From the NCBI GenBank assembly GCA_008330645.1, contig VLTN01000011.1:186001-250000 (forward strand): a stretch of 64,000 bases of DNA. The letters are read 5' to 3'. A model generated the notes under the pieces. It was not told the origin of the DNA. It saw only the letters and a list, made by a program, of their open reading frames with translations, and searched no databases. This DNA is from Cafeteria roenbergensis (taxonomy: Eukaryota; Sar; Bigyra; Bicosoecida; Cafeteriaceae). Of the stretch, positions 29,244 through 41,700 are shown piece by piece. A program made the position numbers and the translations under genes. Each line of letters starts with the position of its first letter. Positions within the stretch are counted from its first letter, which is position 1.

Positions 29244-32200
29244 CTAGCGCGCCGCGCGCGCAGCGCTGACGATGGCGTCGCCCAGCCTGCGATCCGCTTT
29301 GCCAACAGTCTCGCCAATGGCAACCGCCTCGGAGATGCGCTCATCTGAACCTTGCGCAGTGTATTTCCACAACAGAACAAGCAGCTGCAGCGCCACGAGC
29401 GCGCTCAGCTCCGCCGCGCCGGATTCCACTGCGGCCAGAAGCAGCTGCTGCAGCGGCAGCACCAACTCCAGCTCCTCTGTGACCAGCGCCTGGCACCAGC
29501 GGAGCTCCCGCGCTGCAGTGCGCACGGCCGCCGAAAAGTCACCGCCCAACGACGGCGTGCCATGCAAGGGGGAGCTGGCCGTAGCCCCGCGCCCTCGCAC
29601 TGGTCCCGGCGTTGTGGGCGCGTGGGGAGCAGAAGCAGCGCCTGCCACCTCCGCGTCGGCCGCACGCGCTTCGGCCACGCTGTCGTCTGTGGCGGTTGCA
29701 AACACGAAACCGCCCTCCGAGTCGTCCGTAGCCCCCGTTTCCAGAGCGTCGAGGTGGTCTGGCCCGCCCGTCGGACCTGCGTCGCTCAGAAGGCCATCCC
29801 CGCCTTGGGCGGCCGCGCCGGCCAGGCCGTCACCGCCCAGCCCCGCGCCTGTCGCAGGCCGCAAGAAGGCGGAGCTTCCCCGCTGCCGCTGCAGAGCGAG
29901 CCACGTGCGGCACAGGCCGGCATGCCGGACGACAAGCCGCGCCAGGGACGCCGCGTCCCGCGCGCTCGTGGTTCGCCCCTTGCTGGCGACTGCTCGCGCA
30001 GCGATGACTGCGACAGGCCAGTCCCCGTCGCCCAGCGCCGCCAGCCGCTCGAGAGCCACCCCCGCGCAGCTCCCCGGGCGGGGAAGGCAAGCGCAGACGA
30101 GAGCCTCGTCCAGCAGCGCGCTTTCCTCGATATCCCCGCGCGCTGCCGCTGCGTGAACAAAGGCAACATGCCTCAGGCCGAGGCCTCGCAAGTGCAGGCC
30201 CTGCTTCACTGCGCCGCGAAGCGAGAGAATTCGCTCCATGGCGGCATCGCCTTCCGAGGAGTCGCCCCCCGACTCCAGCACAGCGGCAGCGGCCTGCACC
30301 GCAGCCAGCACGGCGCGCGCAGCGGCAGCGGTGTTCCTGGGCCCGAGCAGCGCCGCTGTTGCAGCCACAGCCGACTTCCCGTCGTCCGTGAACACGTCAT
30401 CAGGCGACACCGCTGGACCCCCAAGGCTGCGCAGCACCGCGCCGGCGCCTGGCGGAAACAGGGCTGTGATGAAGGGTGCAGCCCAGAGCTTCTGCGGCTG
30501 CGGCAGCAGCGCCACAGGAGCGCCGTCCGGGCTGCAAAGCAGCTGCGACCCGCACTGCCGCGCGAGCTCGCCCGCTGCACTGTCATCGCCTCGGAGGCAC
30601 AAGCCCTCGGCGCCGCCGTGCGCGCGGGATGCCTCCTCGGCCGCCTTCACAAGCGCACTTGGCTGCAATTCTGAAGCAGCCGCCGCGTCGCTCACGTACA
30701 CCCCCTCCGGCCCAACGCCCACGACCACGCCCAAGTCCCAGTGTACCACGGGCACCTCGGGAATCGCCAGCCGGTGCGCGTCCACCAGCAGAAGCTGCCC
30801 GCTCGGAAGCCCGTGGACCTCCACGTCGAACGGCAGCGGCAGCTGGCCGGTGCTGCAAGCCGATGCAGCCCTGCTGCTGCTACACCTGTTGCTGCCGCTG
30901 CTGCTGCTGCTGCGAGGTGCGCCAGCCTGGGTCGTTTCCGCGGCTGCCGCTCCCTGGAATCCCGCTGCCATAGCGGCAGCCAAAGCCTCGTCCACGTCGT
31001 CCTGGTCGCCGTCGGCGGCAGCGATGTCCGGTGCATCGCCGAAACCCGGCGGCGGGACGGGCAGCTTCACGGTCTCCCACTTCGCCGTGAAGTGGTAGAG
31101 CGGGTCAAGCCGCACCCCGAGCAGCGCCTCCAGCTCGGCGCAGCGCCCTTCTGTTGAGTACAGCCTCGGACTGGCCCCGAGGGTATCCAGCCACTCGAAC
31201 AAGCGCCCGTCGCCCGGGAGCTCTGGCGCGAGCCTGCGGCCAGCGCTCACCAGAACGCGCGAGTGATCCACAACGACGCCTTGCGACGGCTGAAACCGGC
31301 TCGGGGCCACGTGGCAGAGGTCAGCCACGACGCGCGCGCGCTTCGCCACCGCAGCGCAACTGTGCACCGTGAGGCCCCCATCGCCCGACCCGAGCCGCAG
31401 CGACTCCTCTCCCACAGGCAGGTTGAGCGACGCCATCACTCGATACACGGCCACTGCGTCGCCGCCACTGTTCCGAGCGATAATGTCCGTCACCGTCGAA
31501 GGCGACACCATTAGCCCGGCTGACTCCTGGTATCGCGCGCAAAGCCAGCGGCACACACTCGCCTCGCGCTTCGCGGGCTTGCCTTGCATCGCCGAGATCC
31601 CTTGAAAGACGCCCTCGCTGTCGTCCGCGATTTTGAAAAACATTCCATTCTCCGTGTCCACCACCTTCGCCCCCCCTGCGATGCCTCCGATGTGGGGGCG
31701 AAGGGAGCCTTCGGGCCGGTTCCGGGTCAGTTCCGCGGAAAACTGCCTGGCAAACGTCGGACCGGCTGGCAGTTGCTGTTGGGCTGCGCCAGTTCCGTCA
31801 GCGGGTGCTTTGGCTCTCCTGGCTTGAGACGCGGCATCGCTCGAGGACCCCGCTTCAACAGCGGATCGGAGCTCGTCCTTTGCCGCATGGAACGCCTTGG
31901 CGACGGTCACTGAAGCCGCTTGAGCTCGAGCGGTGAAGGCTGCCAGGCTGCCAACCTCCCGGTGCCCCGCCTCGCTCGCCGGCCTGCCCCAGCGGATGCT
32001 GGTCTGGAATGACTGGAGAAAGGGCGCCGCCTCTGCTGCCGCAGGCGGCCCGGAGGAGGAGCTTCCAATGGAGCTCGGGCTTGCCAGTCCCCGGAGGCTG
32101 GGGCTTTGCGGACTCCAGCAGCTTGGGGTCCGGGGAATCTCCTGCGCCCAGTGCAGGCGCCCCCCGTCCGAGCTCCCGGCAGTTGAAACCGCATTGCTTC

Positions 32201-32363
32201 CCTGCGATGCCGCCCGGGCCAGGCTTGCGGTGCCCCGAAGGCTCGAGGAGGCCGAGCCAGCCGAAATGGCCGGGCCAACCGCCGGCGCGCGCCCACGCTC
32301 GCCCAGGGCTTGGCGGCCCTGTGCGCCCGTGGCACCGGCCATGGCGACCCGGCAGGCCTGCAA
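29244..32363 (-). CDS. Clu-like domain protein without TPRs (paralogue of the 16-21 kb gene)
   Basis: 1,039 aa from Met at 32363; Met 32342 is also possible. It aligns with the Clu-TPR protein along nearly its whole non-TPR part: GGIAGGAKVVDTENGMFFKI against GGIAGGVKVADPSTGAFFKI; LRLGSGDGGLTVHSC against LRVGSSDGGHTYHAC; PLPFDVEVHGLPSGQLLLVD against PLPFDVELHALPWGEVVLLD; KQGLHLRGLGLRHVAFVHAA against KAGLHARGLGLRHAWVV; CACLPRPGSCAGVALERL against CASLPSPGSSGAAALESL. It then stops after a helical tail instead of entering a TPR array. The N-terminal ~190 residues are Ser/Ala-rich and unlike the paralogue. Biochemical role unknown; a mitochondrial or RNA-related function is inferred only from the distant Clu match. 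Residues near 470-510 contain a Ser/Cys-rich insert. Confidence 0.7.
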   Translation of the reverse strand: MQACRVAMAGATGAQGRQALGERGRAPAVGPAISAGSASSSLRGTASLARAASQGSNAVSTAGSSDGGRLHWAQEIPRTPSCWSPQSPSLRGLASPSSIGSSSSGPPAAAEAAPFLQSFQTSIRWGRPASEAGHREVGSLAAFTARAQAASVTVAKAFHAAKDELRSAVEAGSSSDAASQARRAKAPADGTGAAQQQLPAGPTFARQFSAELTRNRPEGSLRPHIGGIAGGAKVVDTENGMFFKIADDSEGVFQGISAMQGKPAKREASVCRWLCARYQESAGLMVSPSTVTDIIARNSGGDAVAVYRVMASLNLPVGEESLRLGSGDGGLTVHSCAAVAKRARVVADLCHVAPSRFQPSQGVVVDHSRVLVSAGRRLAPELPGDGRLFEWLDTLGASPRLYSTEGRCAELEALLGVRLDPLYHFTAKWETVKLPVPPPGFGDAPDIAAADGDQDDVDEALAAAMAAGFQGAAAAETTQAGAPRSSSSSGSNRCSSSRAASACSTGQLPLPFDVEVHGLPSGQLLLVDAHRLAIPEVPVVHWDLGVVVGVGPEGVYVSDAAAASELQPSALVKAAEEASRAHGGAEGLCLRGDDSAAGELARQCGSQLLCSPDGAPVALLPQPQKLWAAPFITALFPPGAGAVLRSLGGPAVSPDDVFTDDGKSAVAATAALLGPRNTAAAARAVLAAVQAAAAVLESGGDSSEGDAAMERILSLRGAVKQGLHLRGLGLRHVAFVHAAAARGDIEESALLDEALVCACLPRPGSCAGVALERLAALGDGDWPVAVIAARAVASKGRTTSARDAASLARLVVRHAGLCRTWLALQRQRGSSAFLRPATGAGLGGDGLAGAAAQGGDGLLSDAGPTGGPDHLDALETGATDDSEGGFVFATATDDSVAEARAADAEVAGAASAPHAPTTPGPVRGRGATASSPLHGTPSLGGDFSAAVRTAARELRWCQALVTEELELVLPLQQLLLAAVESGAAELSALVALQLLVLLWKYTAQGSDERISEAVAIGETVGKADRRLGDAIVSAARAAR

Positions 32364-32773
32364 ACTGTACGACCGTCGAGCAAACCAGTGTCCTAGGCGG
32401 CAGTTTACGCTGCTCGGCGCCGGCAGCAGTGTCGGGCCGCTCTGCGCGAGCTGTCGCTAGCGACCACGAGAGTGTCGGGCACGCGGGTTGGGGTAAGCGA
32501 CCGCCCCGGTCCGCGCCAAACGCCCCGCCCCCAAAGCCACTCGGGCGACCCTGGCAGTCTGTGAGCGGAGCCTGTTGTCGGAGCGCGGCGCCGATCGTTT
32601 CGCGATATCGAGACACCTCCCCGAATGCCGCCTCAAGCTTCGGGCTGCAGCAGCCAACTAGGCTCACATTCAGACCCTCTCAAGCGCGCACGCACGCACA
32701 CACACGTGCGGCCCACGAGCGCTCGCTTGCGGCCATGTTGGGGACGGGATGCGCACTTCTCAGCTCGGCAAGC
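32364..32773. other. Intergenic region, no gene seen
   Basis: 410 nt between the start of the second Clu-like gene and the stop of the giant coiled-coil gene, both on the minus strand. It presumably holds the Clu-like promoter. No credible ORF. Confidence 0.6.
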
Positions 32774-35700
32774 CTACAGCCGCTGAAAATGGCTCGAGTA
32801 CGCGTCCACTGCAGACCTTGCTGCTGCCGCGGCGTCGTGCATGGCGAGCGCAGCAGCACCGGAGCGCGGCAGCGGCCCCGCCGCTCGCTCGGCGGCGTGG
32901 ACAAGCGCCGCGGGGGCTTCGACCCGCGGGCTTGGCCGCGCGCCGCGGGAGAGTGCCTCCCTGGCTCGGGCCGCTGTCACCAGGTCCATCGTGGCTGTCA
33001 TTGCCAGCGCCCGGAGCCCGGCAGCGTCCTGCGAAGCGCTGGCCGCCGCAGCTGCGCGCAGCAACTGCGTGGCCCGGGCGCTGTACTCGCGCCCCACTGA
33101 CGCTGGGAACACGGACCCAGCCGCAATGCCCCTCCGAGACACAGCCTCGGCCACCTCCGTGTGCACCCGCCCCGCGATGCCAGCCACGGTCTCCACGAGG
33201 CTCCGCATCTGAGCCGTGGCGGCCTGCGCCTGCGCCTCGGCCCGCGCCACCAGCTGCTGTGATCCTGCCGCCCGCGCCTTGGACCGCCTTGCCGCCCTCG
33301 CTGCCGCCTCCGCCTTGAGCCGCAGCTGCGCCATCGCAGTCATGGCTCGAGCCTCGCGCCTCCGAGACGCCATCGTCGCCTTCCTGGCCGCCGCGGCAGA
33401 GCGCCGAGCAGCTGCCGCCGCCGCCTCGGTCCGAGCCTCCCGCTGCCGCGCTCTCGCCTCCAGGTCGGCTGCGATGCTCTCCCCGTGCTCTGCCGCCTGC
33501 CGCCGCAGCCGCTGGCTCTGCATGTCCAGCAGCGCGCCCAGGCGCCGGGCTGCAGCCTCTCGGCCGAGCGGAGCCGCCCCGCCACTCGGCCCCCGCTGCG
33601 CCGCTGCCGCCGTTGGATGGGCCTGCCCAGGACCCGATTCGAACACTCCGACCCCGGGACCTTGGCTGCGGCTGCGGCTGCGACTGCGGCTGCGACTGCG
33701 GCTGCGACTGTGGCTTGCCGAGCCGCTGACCGCCCTCGAGCCGCCCCCGCAGAGCTGGCAGGAGCGCCCGTCGTCCCCAATGGCCTCTTCCATCGAGGCG
33801 CTGGCGCTGCTGCTGGCGCCCGCGACCCGGCCATCGACTCGCCAGCGCTGCCCACGCGCCCTCCCGGCAGTATCGGCAGAGCTGGCATCTGCAGAAGCAA
33901 CTGGACTGCCTGCCGCCCCCGCTGCACGCTCGGGGGGGCAGCAGTCATCACTGCGGGCGGCTGGCGCAACGACCCCCCCCGTTGCATCTCTCGGCCCCTG
34001 CCGCCGCCGCCACCACCACCTGCACCGCCACCACCACCGCCGCCGTCGATGCCGCCGCCACCACCTGCGCCCCCCTGCTCCTGCCTACTCACCACAGCAG
34101 CCACCCTGGCGCGGGCTGCCGCGGCCATGCGACGGGCGTGTGCCACCTCGGCCTCGGCTGCCTCGCGAAGACCCCTCTCCTGCACCGCCACGCTCTGCGC
34201 CTGCGCGAGCGCCTCCCGCCCCGCACGGTGCTGCTCTGCCAGCGCACGTGCTCTGCCCAGCGCCGCGCGGGCCTCCTTGCCCCTGCGGCCCGCGAGCCGC
34301 TTGGCAGCCTGGAGCCTCGTCTCCGCCACCCGCAGCAGCGACCACAGGCGCGCCACGAGCTCCGAACCCTCCCAGGAGGCGCCGGCAGCTGTCCGGCGGA
34401 CGGGTCGCGCTGCGCGCCGGGAAGCAGCCCCCGGCCCGCGCGACGCCGGGCGTCCGATCGGGCTGCGCGCCCGGCCTCGCACACTGGCCTCGGACACGGC
34501 TCTGCGGCGCGGCGGCGACCCCGCCAAGCGAAACCGCACGGACTTGCTTCGCCTCGCAGCCTGTGCCTCGGAAGCGGCGCGGGAGCGGGGGCGGCTCGGA
34601 GGGCTGCCGGCCGCGTCCCATGCGCGATCGATGAGGGCGTCGTCGTCGAGGCGGCCCCGTTGGGGCCTGTGGGCCGTCGAGGCCTTCGCCATGCGCCTCA
34701 AAAACGCCCGGGAGGGCCTGGCCGATCGACGCACTGACGGTGGCCCGTTGCCGCCGGAGCGCCGCTCTGAGGCCTGCCTGGCGCCGGGAGGGGCCCCACG
34801 GCCCGCGGCATAGCCCGCCGCTCGGCTCACAGCCGCCACCGAGGGGGGTGACGACGCCGATCGCAGGCGCGACCGGGAGCTGAGCCGCTTTCGACGGGGC
34901 GCGGCAGGCTGCGCAGCGGCGCTCCTCGGCATGGCGCCGACAGATGCAGGGCCGGAAGGACCTGGCAGCCCCGCCGAACCGGCGGCTGCCGCAGCAGGCG
35001 CCGGCAGAGACGCGTGTTGCAGCAGCCCGGTCGCAGAGTCCCGCCCAGGCGCAAGCCCGCCGGGCGGGGCAGATCCTGCTCGGCGGCGCAGCCCGCGGCT
35101 GCCCGCCCTGGCGAGGCCACTAGGCCCAGCAGCGGCCGAGAGCCCGTCGCTTTTGGAGCCGTCCGACTGGTCCGGGCTGGCCGAGACGCCCCTCCGCGCC
35201 GGGCTTGGCTCCGCACTGCCGTGGCTGCCTCCCGCGTCGGAGCCCGCCAGCCTCGCCGCCCGCTCGCGACCCCTCCGCCCCGCTCTTGCCAGCGCCGCGG
35301 CCGCCTTGGCCGTTTCCGACTGGGCACCCCGCAGCGCCCGCGCAGCCGCCCTCTGCACCTCCTCGAGCCGCCGCTCCAACGCCTTCACCTGCCCCGCCCG
35401 CCGGCCAGCGGTCCGCTCGGCCGCCTCCGCCCGGCTCTCCGCGCGCCCCACCGCTGCCTCTGCCGCTTTGCTAGCCTCTGCCGCCCGCGCCTCCGCGCGC
35501 CGGGTTCGGCTTTCAGCAGAGCTGGCCGCTCGCCCTGCCCTGGCGGCCGCCTCGGCCGCTTCCGCCCCGTCCTCCCGTGCCCGCGCCAGCAGCGCAAGCG
35601 CCGCCTCGCGCTCGCTGATGGCTTCGCGCGTCGCAGCCTCCGCCGCCTCTGCGCGCCCCTGCAGCCGCGCGGCGCTCTCCTCCGCGGCGTCAGCTGCCTC

Positions 35701-38700
35701 TCTCGCGCGTGCCTCCGCCTCGCGCAGAGCATCCAGCTGCCTCTCGAGCTCTGCCACACGGGCTCTGCAGGCTGCAAGCGCCCCCCTCGCGTCCCTGGCC
35801 TGGCCCTCAGCAGCACGGGCAGCCTCTTTGGCTGCAGCGACGTCTTGCCGTGCAGCCCGGGCGGCGGCCGCGGCCTCGGCAGCGCGCGCCTCGGCAAGCT
35901 CCCTCGCCTGCTGCTGCGCCGCTGCGCGCTCCGCCGCCTCCCCGGCCACCTCTCTCGCCGCGGCGCCCTCCGCCTCCGCGTTCTCCAGAAGCGCCCGCAT
36001 CTGGTCCAGAGACGCCTTGGAGCCCTCTGCCTGCGCTTCTGCCGCCTCCGCCCGCAGCTCTGCCGCATGGGTGGCCTCGCTGCTCTGCCGCAGGGCCGCC
36101 TCCAGCCGTGCCTCGGCCTCCTCCGCCCGGCGCTCCGCCGCGCCCACGGCGCCCTCCGCGTCCTCTGCGGCCTGCCGTGCCTCCGCAACCGCCGCCGCCG
36201 CCTCGTCCGCCGAGCTCTGCCTGAACGAGTGCGCCTCAGACGCTGCCGCCCCCGCCGCCTCCACATCGCGGCGGGCCCTGGCGGTGGCCTCAGCAGCCTC
36301 CATCCGCGCCGCCTCGAGCGCTCGCTGCGCGGTTTCGGCGGCGCGACGAGCGTCGCTCATCTGCTGGCGGTGCTCCGCCGCAGCGGCATCCGCCGCCTCG
36401 GCCGTTGCTGCGGCCTGGCGTTCCACCCCGTCCGAGTGGGCTCGAAGCCTCGCGTAGGAGGCGGCCAGCCGTTCGGCCGCGCGGCAAGCAGCCCGCCAGC
36501 TCATTGCCGCAACGCGGCCACTGCGCACGCCGCGTGGCTGAGGCCCCGGGCTGATGCTGCCGTCGCCGCCGCCGCCCTCCGCCGGTGCTTGGCTTGCTGG
36601 CGCGGCGACACCGTCGTCTGCCCAGCCCGCAAGGGGAGCGCCCCGGCCGCGAAGCAGCCTTTCAAGCGCCGCTGTGGCGTCGGAGGACTGCTCTCGAAGC
36701 TGCTCCGCCTCCTCGATAGCCGCGGCTGCAGCTTCGTTGGCAGCCTCCGCCTCCGCCTCCGCGTCCCCGCACTGCTCAGCCAGCCTGCGCGCCATGGACA
36801 GCACCTGGTCCAGCGCCGCCCTGGCGTCCGAGTCGTCCCGAGGCGCGGTACCAGCACCGCCGAGTGCTGCCCGAGCGGCCGCCTGCACCGGCGAGCCCGA
36901 CGCCGAAGATGCCGACGACGAGGCGGGCGATCGTCCGGGGCTGCCCGACTCACTGGGCGGGGAGTCGCTCTGCTGCCACTGGCCTCGGAAGGCGGCTCCC
37001 GATGCAATGGCTCTGCCGAGTGCCTCCACGGTGTGCGAGAGGCGGACTGCGGTGCGCATTGCGTCGGACGCAAGCGAGCCGCTCCCCGCCTCAAGATGCG
37101 CGGCTCGGGCCGCAGGGCTCCCTGGCCGCTCAAGCGCAGCCCCCCCCTGTGGACGGGGTGATGTATCCGATGCACCGGCACCGTCGACGCGCGCCAGGGC
37201 CGCGCCGGCACTCGCTGCGGACGGCTGCGGCGACTCAGCTGCAGGGTGATGATGACCGCTCGGGGCGGGGTGCGATCGCCGAAGCGCCGCAAAGCGCACC
37301 GCCCACAGCAGGGCCAGCCTGGAGGCCTGCTGCGCTCGCCGCCGCAGCTGCTGCAGCCGCTGCTCAATCCCGCCCTCGAGCGGGATTGGCTCCGGCTCGC
37401 GGCAGCGGCCGCCTGCGGAGGACGGGCTGGGGCCAAGCCGCCAAGGCTCCGACGCGGACCCCTCCGGTCCGCTGGGGCCGGCGGGCGTGTCGCTGCCTCT
37501 GCCCCTAGCGGCGCCGTCTGCGCTGGCAGTCTCGGCCGTACCTGCGGCGCCCCGCCTGGCCTGCGCTGCCCCGTCTACCCCCGCGCTCTCGCGCGCCGCG
37601 GCGATTCGAGCCAGCTCGCGCCTCGCGGATGTCGCGCTGCGGAGGAGGCCGGACGCCTGAGACACCCACTGCGCCGAGCGCGCGTCGTCCTGAGCCCGGG
37701 AGGCTGCTTGGAGGGCCGCGTCTACCGTCGCCGCGACGGCTGCGCGCACGTCCCGACGCCGCCTGGACCGCACCCTGACACGCAGCTGACCAGCGGACGA
37801 CAGGCCCTTTGCAAGCCTCGCGTCCGCCCAAGCGACGTGAGCTGCCGCCGCCTGCCCTGCCGCAGAGAGGGCAGCGGACATGGACAGAGCAGCCGCCTCG
37901 GCGGCCGCTCGCGCGGCTGCAAAGCCGCCAGCGGCGCCAGCCCCGGACCCTGTGGACCAGGCGTCGCCGCGCCACCGCCCCCGCGTCGCTGCCTCGTCGG
38001 CCACGGCTTGCGCCTCCGCCGCCCTCGCCTCCGCCTTGAGCGCCCTCGCGCACGCAGCAGCCTCGGCGGCATGGGCGCCGGCCGCCTCTCGAGCCATTCC
38101 CTCGCACAAGGGGCACCTGGAGGACAACGCCGGCCCCGGCGTGCCGTCAGGACTGGCGCGTCCCACAGAGGCAGACGGCCCGGCGCCGCCGACTCCCGCG
38201 GCGGCATTGCCACCGGCAGAGGCGCCCATCCCCGCGCGGCCAGGCCGCGACGTGCCGTCACTCTCGGCACCGCTGGCCCCAGCTGCAGCAGCAGCTGCTC
38301 GACCACGGGGGGGGGACCAGGAGGGCAGCTCCGGGCTGACGCCGACGGCTGTCGAGCTCGGCCGGCCGGCCGCCCCTGACGCCGCGGCAGCGTTGGCGGC
38401 GGCGCTCACGGTTCCAGCCAGCCAGTCGCGCAGCCCGGACATGCTCTCGGCTGCGAACCCGCGCTCAGCGGCGCGTGCCGCCGCCGCCGCCCGCTCCGCC
38501 AGCCGGTGACCCTCCGCCTGCTGCTCAGCCAGCGCGGCGACCAGGCCGTCGACGTCGGACTCGAGAGACGCCACTGCAGCCCTCTCGCCTGCCAGGGCGG
38601 CCTCCGCCTGGCCCGCCCGCCGCGCAGCCTGGCCCGCCCGCTCCGACGCGGCCCTGGCAGCGCAGAGTGCCGCCGCCACTACCGTGGCCTCACCCGCGCC

Positions 38701-41700
38701 GCCGCTGCCGCCGCTGCTGCCGCCGCCGCCGCCGCCGCCGCTGCTGCGGTGGCTCACTGGCATAGCCGCGCCAAGTGCCGAGCTCGGCGACGCGTCTCCG
38801 AAATCGCTCCAATCGCTGGATCCTGCTCCTGCGCCGCTGCTTGCGAGCGCCAGCGCGTGACGGAGAGCTCTACTGAGCGACTCCTTCAGTGCCGCGGTTT
38901 CGGCTGAGAGGGCGATGACCTCCCCGCCAAGGGCGGCCAGCCTCACATTACGCAAAGACTCTGACGACGAGCCGGCAGAGCCGCTGCTCCCCTGGCCGGC
39001 GGGGGCGCGGCTGGCGGAGAATCGCGCGCCAGCAGCGCCGCTGGCACGCGCGCTGGGGCCCAGGGGTGCGGCGGGGAGGGAGGGAGGGCGCGCCGCTCGG
39101 CCCCGCTGGCCAGCCAGCTGCCGGCCGGCAGAGCCTCGCCCGCGCGCCGCGCGTCTCTCGTCGATGGCGCGCATGCCCTCGTCCGTGGCTGCGAGGCCGT
39201 CGACGGCTTCCTTGGATTCGCTAGCGGTGCTGCCGACGCCTGCGCGGTCGGAGTCGTCGCTCGAACCAGCTGCGGATTCATCCTCATAGTCAAGACCTGA
39301 GTCATGATCGGACCCCTCGTCGTCATCCGGCTGCGGCAGCAGCTCCTCCTGGCACCACCGAACCAGGTCGCCGGCCCACGCCGCCAGCCTCGTGGCCTCG
39401 TCCCGCGCCTCTGCCTCGGCCTCATCCCCCGCCATCGCGGCGCCTCTGGAGTGGTCGGTGGCGCGTCCGTCGGCCCCCGAGGCGCCACCACCCAGCCCAG
39501 CGCGGCCTGCCACGTGTACCAGCGCCCGCCCGCAATCCCGCAGCGCCAGTAGCAGCACGTCGCGGCCAGCGCTCGCAGCCGCACGCACGCCGTCGCAGAG
39601 CGGACACTCGCCTCCGGACCGCCCGCCAGAGGCGCCCAGCGCGCCGCCCGACAGCGCCGTCCGCATGCGAACCGCCTCTGCCTCCTCCTGGTGGCGCTCC
39701 GCCGCCGCCTCGGCGGCCTCGGCCCTCGCGTCGGCTCTGGCTGATCCAGCCCTGGCCTCGGCCAGGGCGGCAGCGGCAGCCGCAGCGCGTCGCTCGGCGC
39801 CTTCCGCGCGCACAGCAGACCGCCCTGCCTCGCCCTTGGCCGAGGCAACATCCGCCCGAAGCTGGGCTGCGCGGCAGAGAGCCTCCACCACCGAGGACGC
39901 GAGCGCCGCCGTGTCGCCCCCACCGAGCCGCATCGCCTCCTGGGCCGCCAGTAGCGCGGCGTCGGCTGCTTGCTTCGACTCCAGGGCCGCCGATCGGTCC
40001 AGCACGGCTGCGTCTCGCTCGGCCGCAGCGGACTTTGCCAGCTGTACCAGCCGCCTCCGCTCGGCATCCGCGCGGTCCGCCGCTGCCTCTGCGGCCGCTC
40101 GCGAGGCCGAAACCGCCGCTCGCGCTGCTGCCAAGGCCTTCTCCGCTGCTGCCCTCGACTGCCTCTCGCTCTCGAAGCGCGACCGCCAGGTCTCGGCACC
40201 AGCGGCAGCGCGCACAGCCTCGGCCCCCGCCGCGGCTTCGCGGCCTGTGCAGCGCAGCGCCGTCTCCACCGCCAGGGCCGCAGCCAGCGCCCCCGTCGAG
40301 TGCTCGCTGGCGGCCGCAGCAGCCGCCCCCACTCGGCCAAGCATATGAGAAGCCTCGCTGCCCAGAGCGTCGTCACCGAAGGCGTCGGCGTCGTCGGTCG
40401 GGGTCGCCACTGAAAGCGAGTCAGCCCACGCCACGCGGCGCCCCGGGCGCGACGCGGCCCTGCCGCAATCCCCGCCTTCAGAAGCCTCAGCTCGGCCGCC
40501 GGCGCCAGCGCCAGCTGCACCCCAGCTTTCGGCGGCCGGACCCGCCACAGCGAGACTTCCGCAGAGGGCGCTGACGCACATGCCGCTGACGAGGGCCTCC
40601 CCGTGCGCCAGGCATCGCCTTGCCGCTCCGACCGGGTCAGTCTCCAGTCCACGGCGCAGAGCAGCGAGCTGCGGCCACAGCTGACAAACGGACACCCGCC
40701 GCGGCCCCGCGACGGGGTCCGACGCCGCGCGGGGTTCGCGTGGCACCCCTCCTGACGACGCGCCGGCGGCAGCCGCGCGACCGGCCGCTGGGGCTGCAGC
40801 CGGGGCGCTGCTTCCGCCCGCGCCGCCGCCCTCCTGGCCAGCTGCCCCCGGGCCGAGGCCGGCACTCCCCATAGCAGCCCGGAGCCAGGCCGAGGCCGCG
40901 TCCCCGGCATCGGCCCGCTCTCGAAGCGCGTCCAGCTCTCGGTTCGCGTGCGCGAGCGCTCTCCGTGCGCGCGCCGCCTCAGCACGGGCCGCCCTGGCGT
41001 CCTCCGCTGCAGCAGCGGCGCTGGACGCGGCCTCGGCGGCCCTGCGCCTCTCCCGGTTGGCTGCTGCACCGGCTGCCAGCTCTGCCGCGCGGAGGCTTTG
41101 CTCCGTGGCACTCCGCCTCTGGCTGCTGCCGCCCGCCGCGTAGGTGTGGGCGGATACTGAAGCCGAGCCTGAATGGAGCATTTGCTCGTCCAGCGACGCG
41201 CTGAGCGACGCCGAGCGGGCTTGCTCCGCCTCCAGCGCCGCCGCCAGCCGAACGGCGCCCGCGCGCGCCTCTTCGGCCGCGCCCGCTGCCGCCCTCACAC
41301 GCCTGCGCAGCACCGACAGCTCTGCAGCGTGGCGCGCTGCGGCCGCAGCAGCCGCAGCCTCCACCGCTGCCAGCCTGTCAGCGAGCTCTGCCGCAGGCAA
41401 GACCACGGGCCTGTCGCCGGCGGCGGCTGCGCCCTCTGCTGACGTCGCCTCGCCCGCCCTTGAAGCTGCCGCGGCCTCTCTTGCTGGCGGCGGAGCTGGG
41501 GCAGCGGTTTCGCGGTCAGCTCTGCCAGCCGCTGCAGCGACCGCCCTGGCATACTCGGCGCAGGCTGTGGCCTCTGCGCGAGCGGCCGCTGCCTCGGCCT
41601 CTGCGCTGCCGGCCCGCTCCTGTGCGGCTGCCAGGGCCTCGAGCAGGCGCATGCGGTTCTTTGCTTCGTGACGGGGCAGGAGGACTGAGAGGAGAGGCCC

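Noticed and set aside
33625-33665. tRNA-like GATTCGAA box
   Set aside because: It lies in the coding exon of the coiled-coil gene (reads VFESGPG), and no cloverleaf can be drawn around it.
33216-41671. Several + frames of 170-715 codons opposite the giant coiled coil
   Set aside because: They are Ala/Ser/Arg/Pro-rich complements of heptad sequence; the minus frame has consistent splice phases and heptad character.
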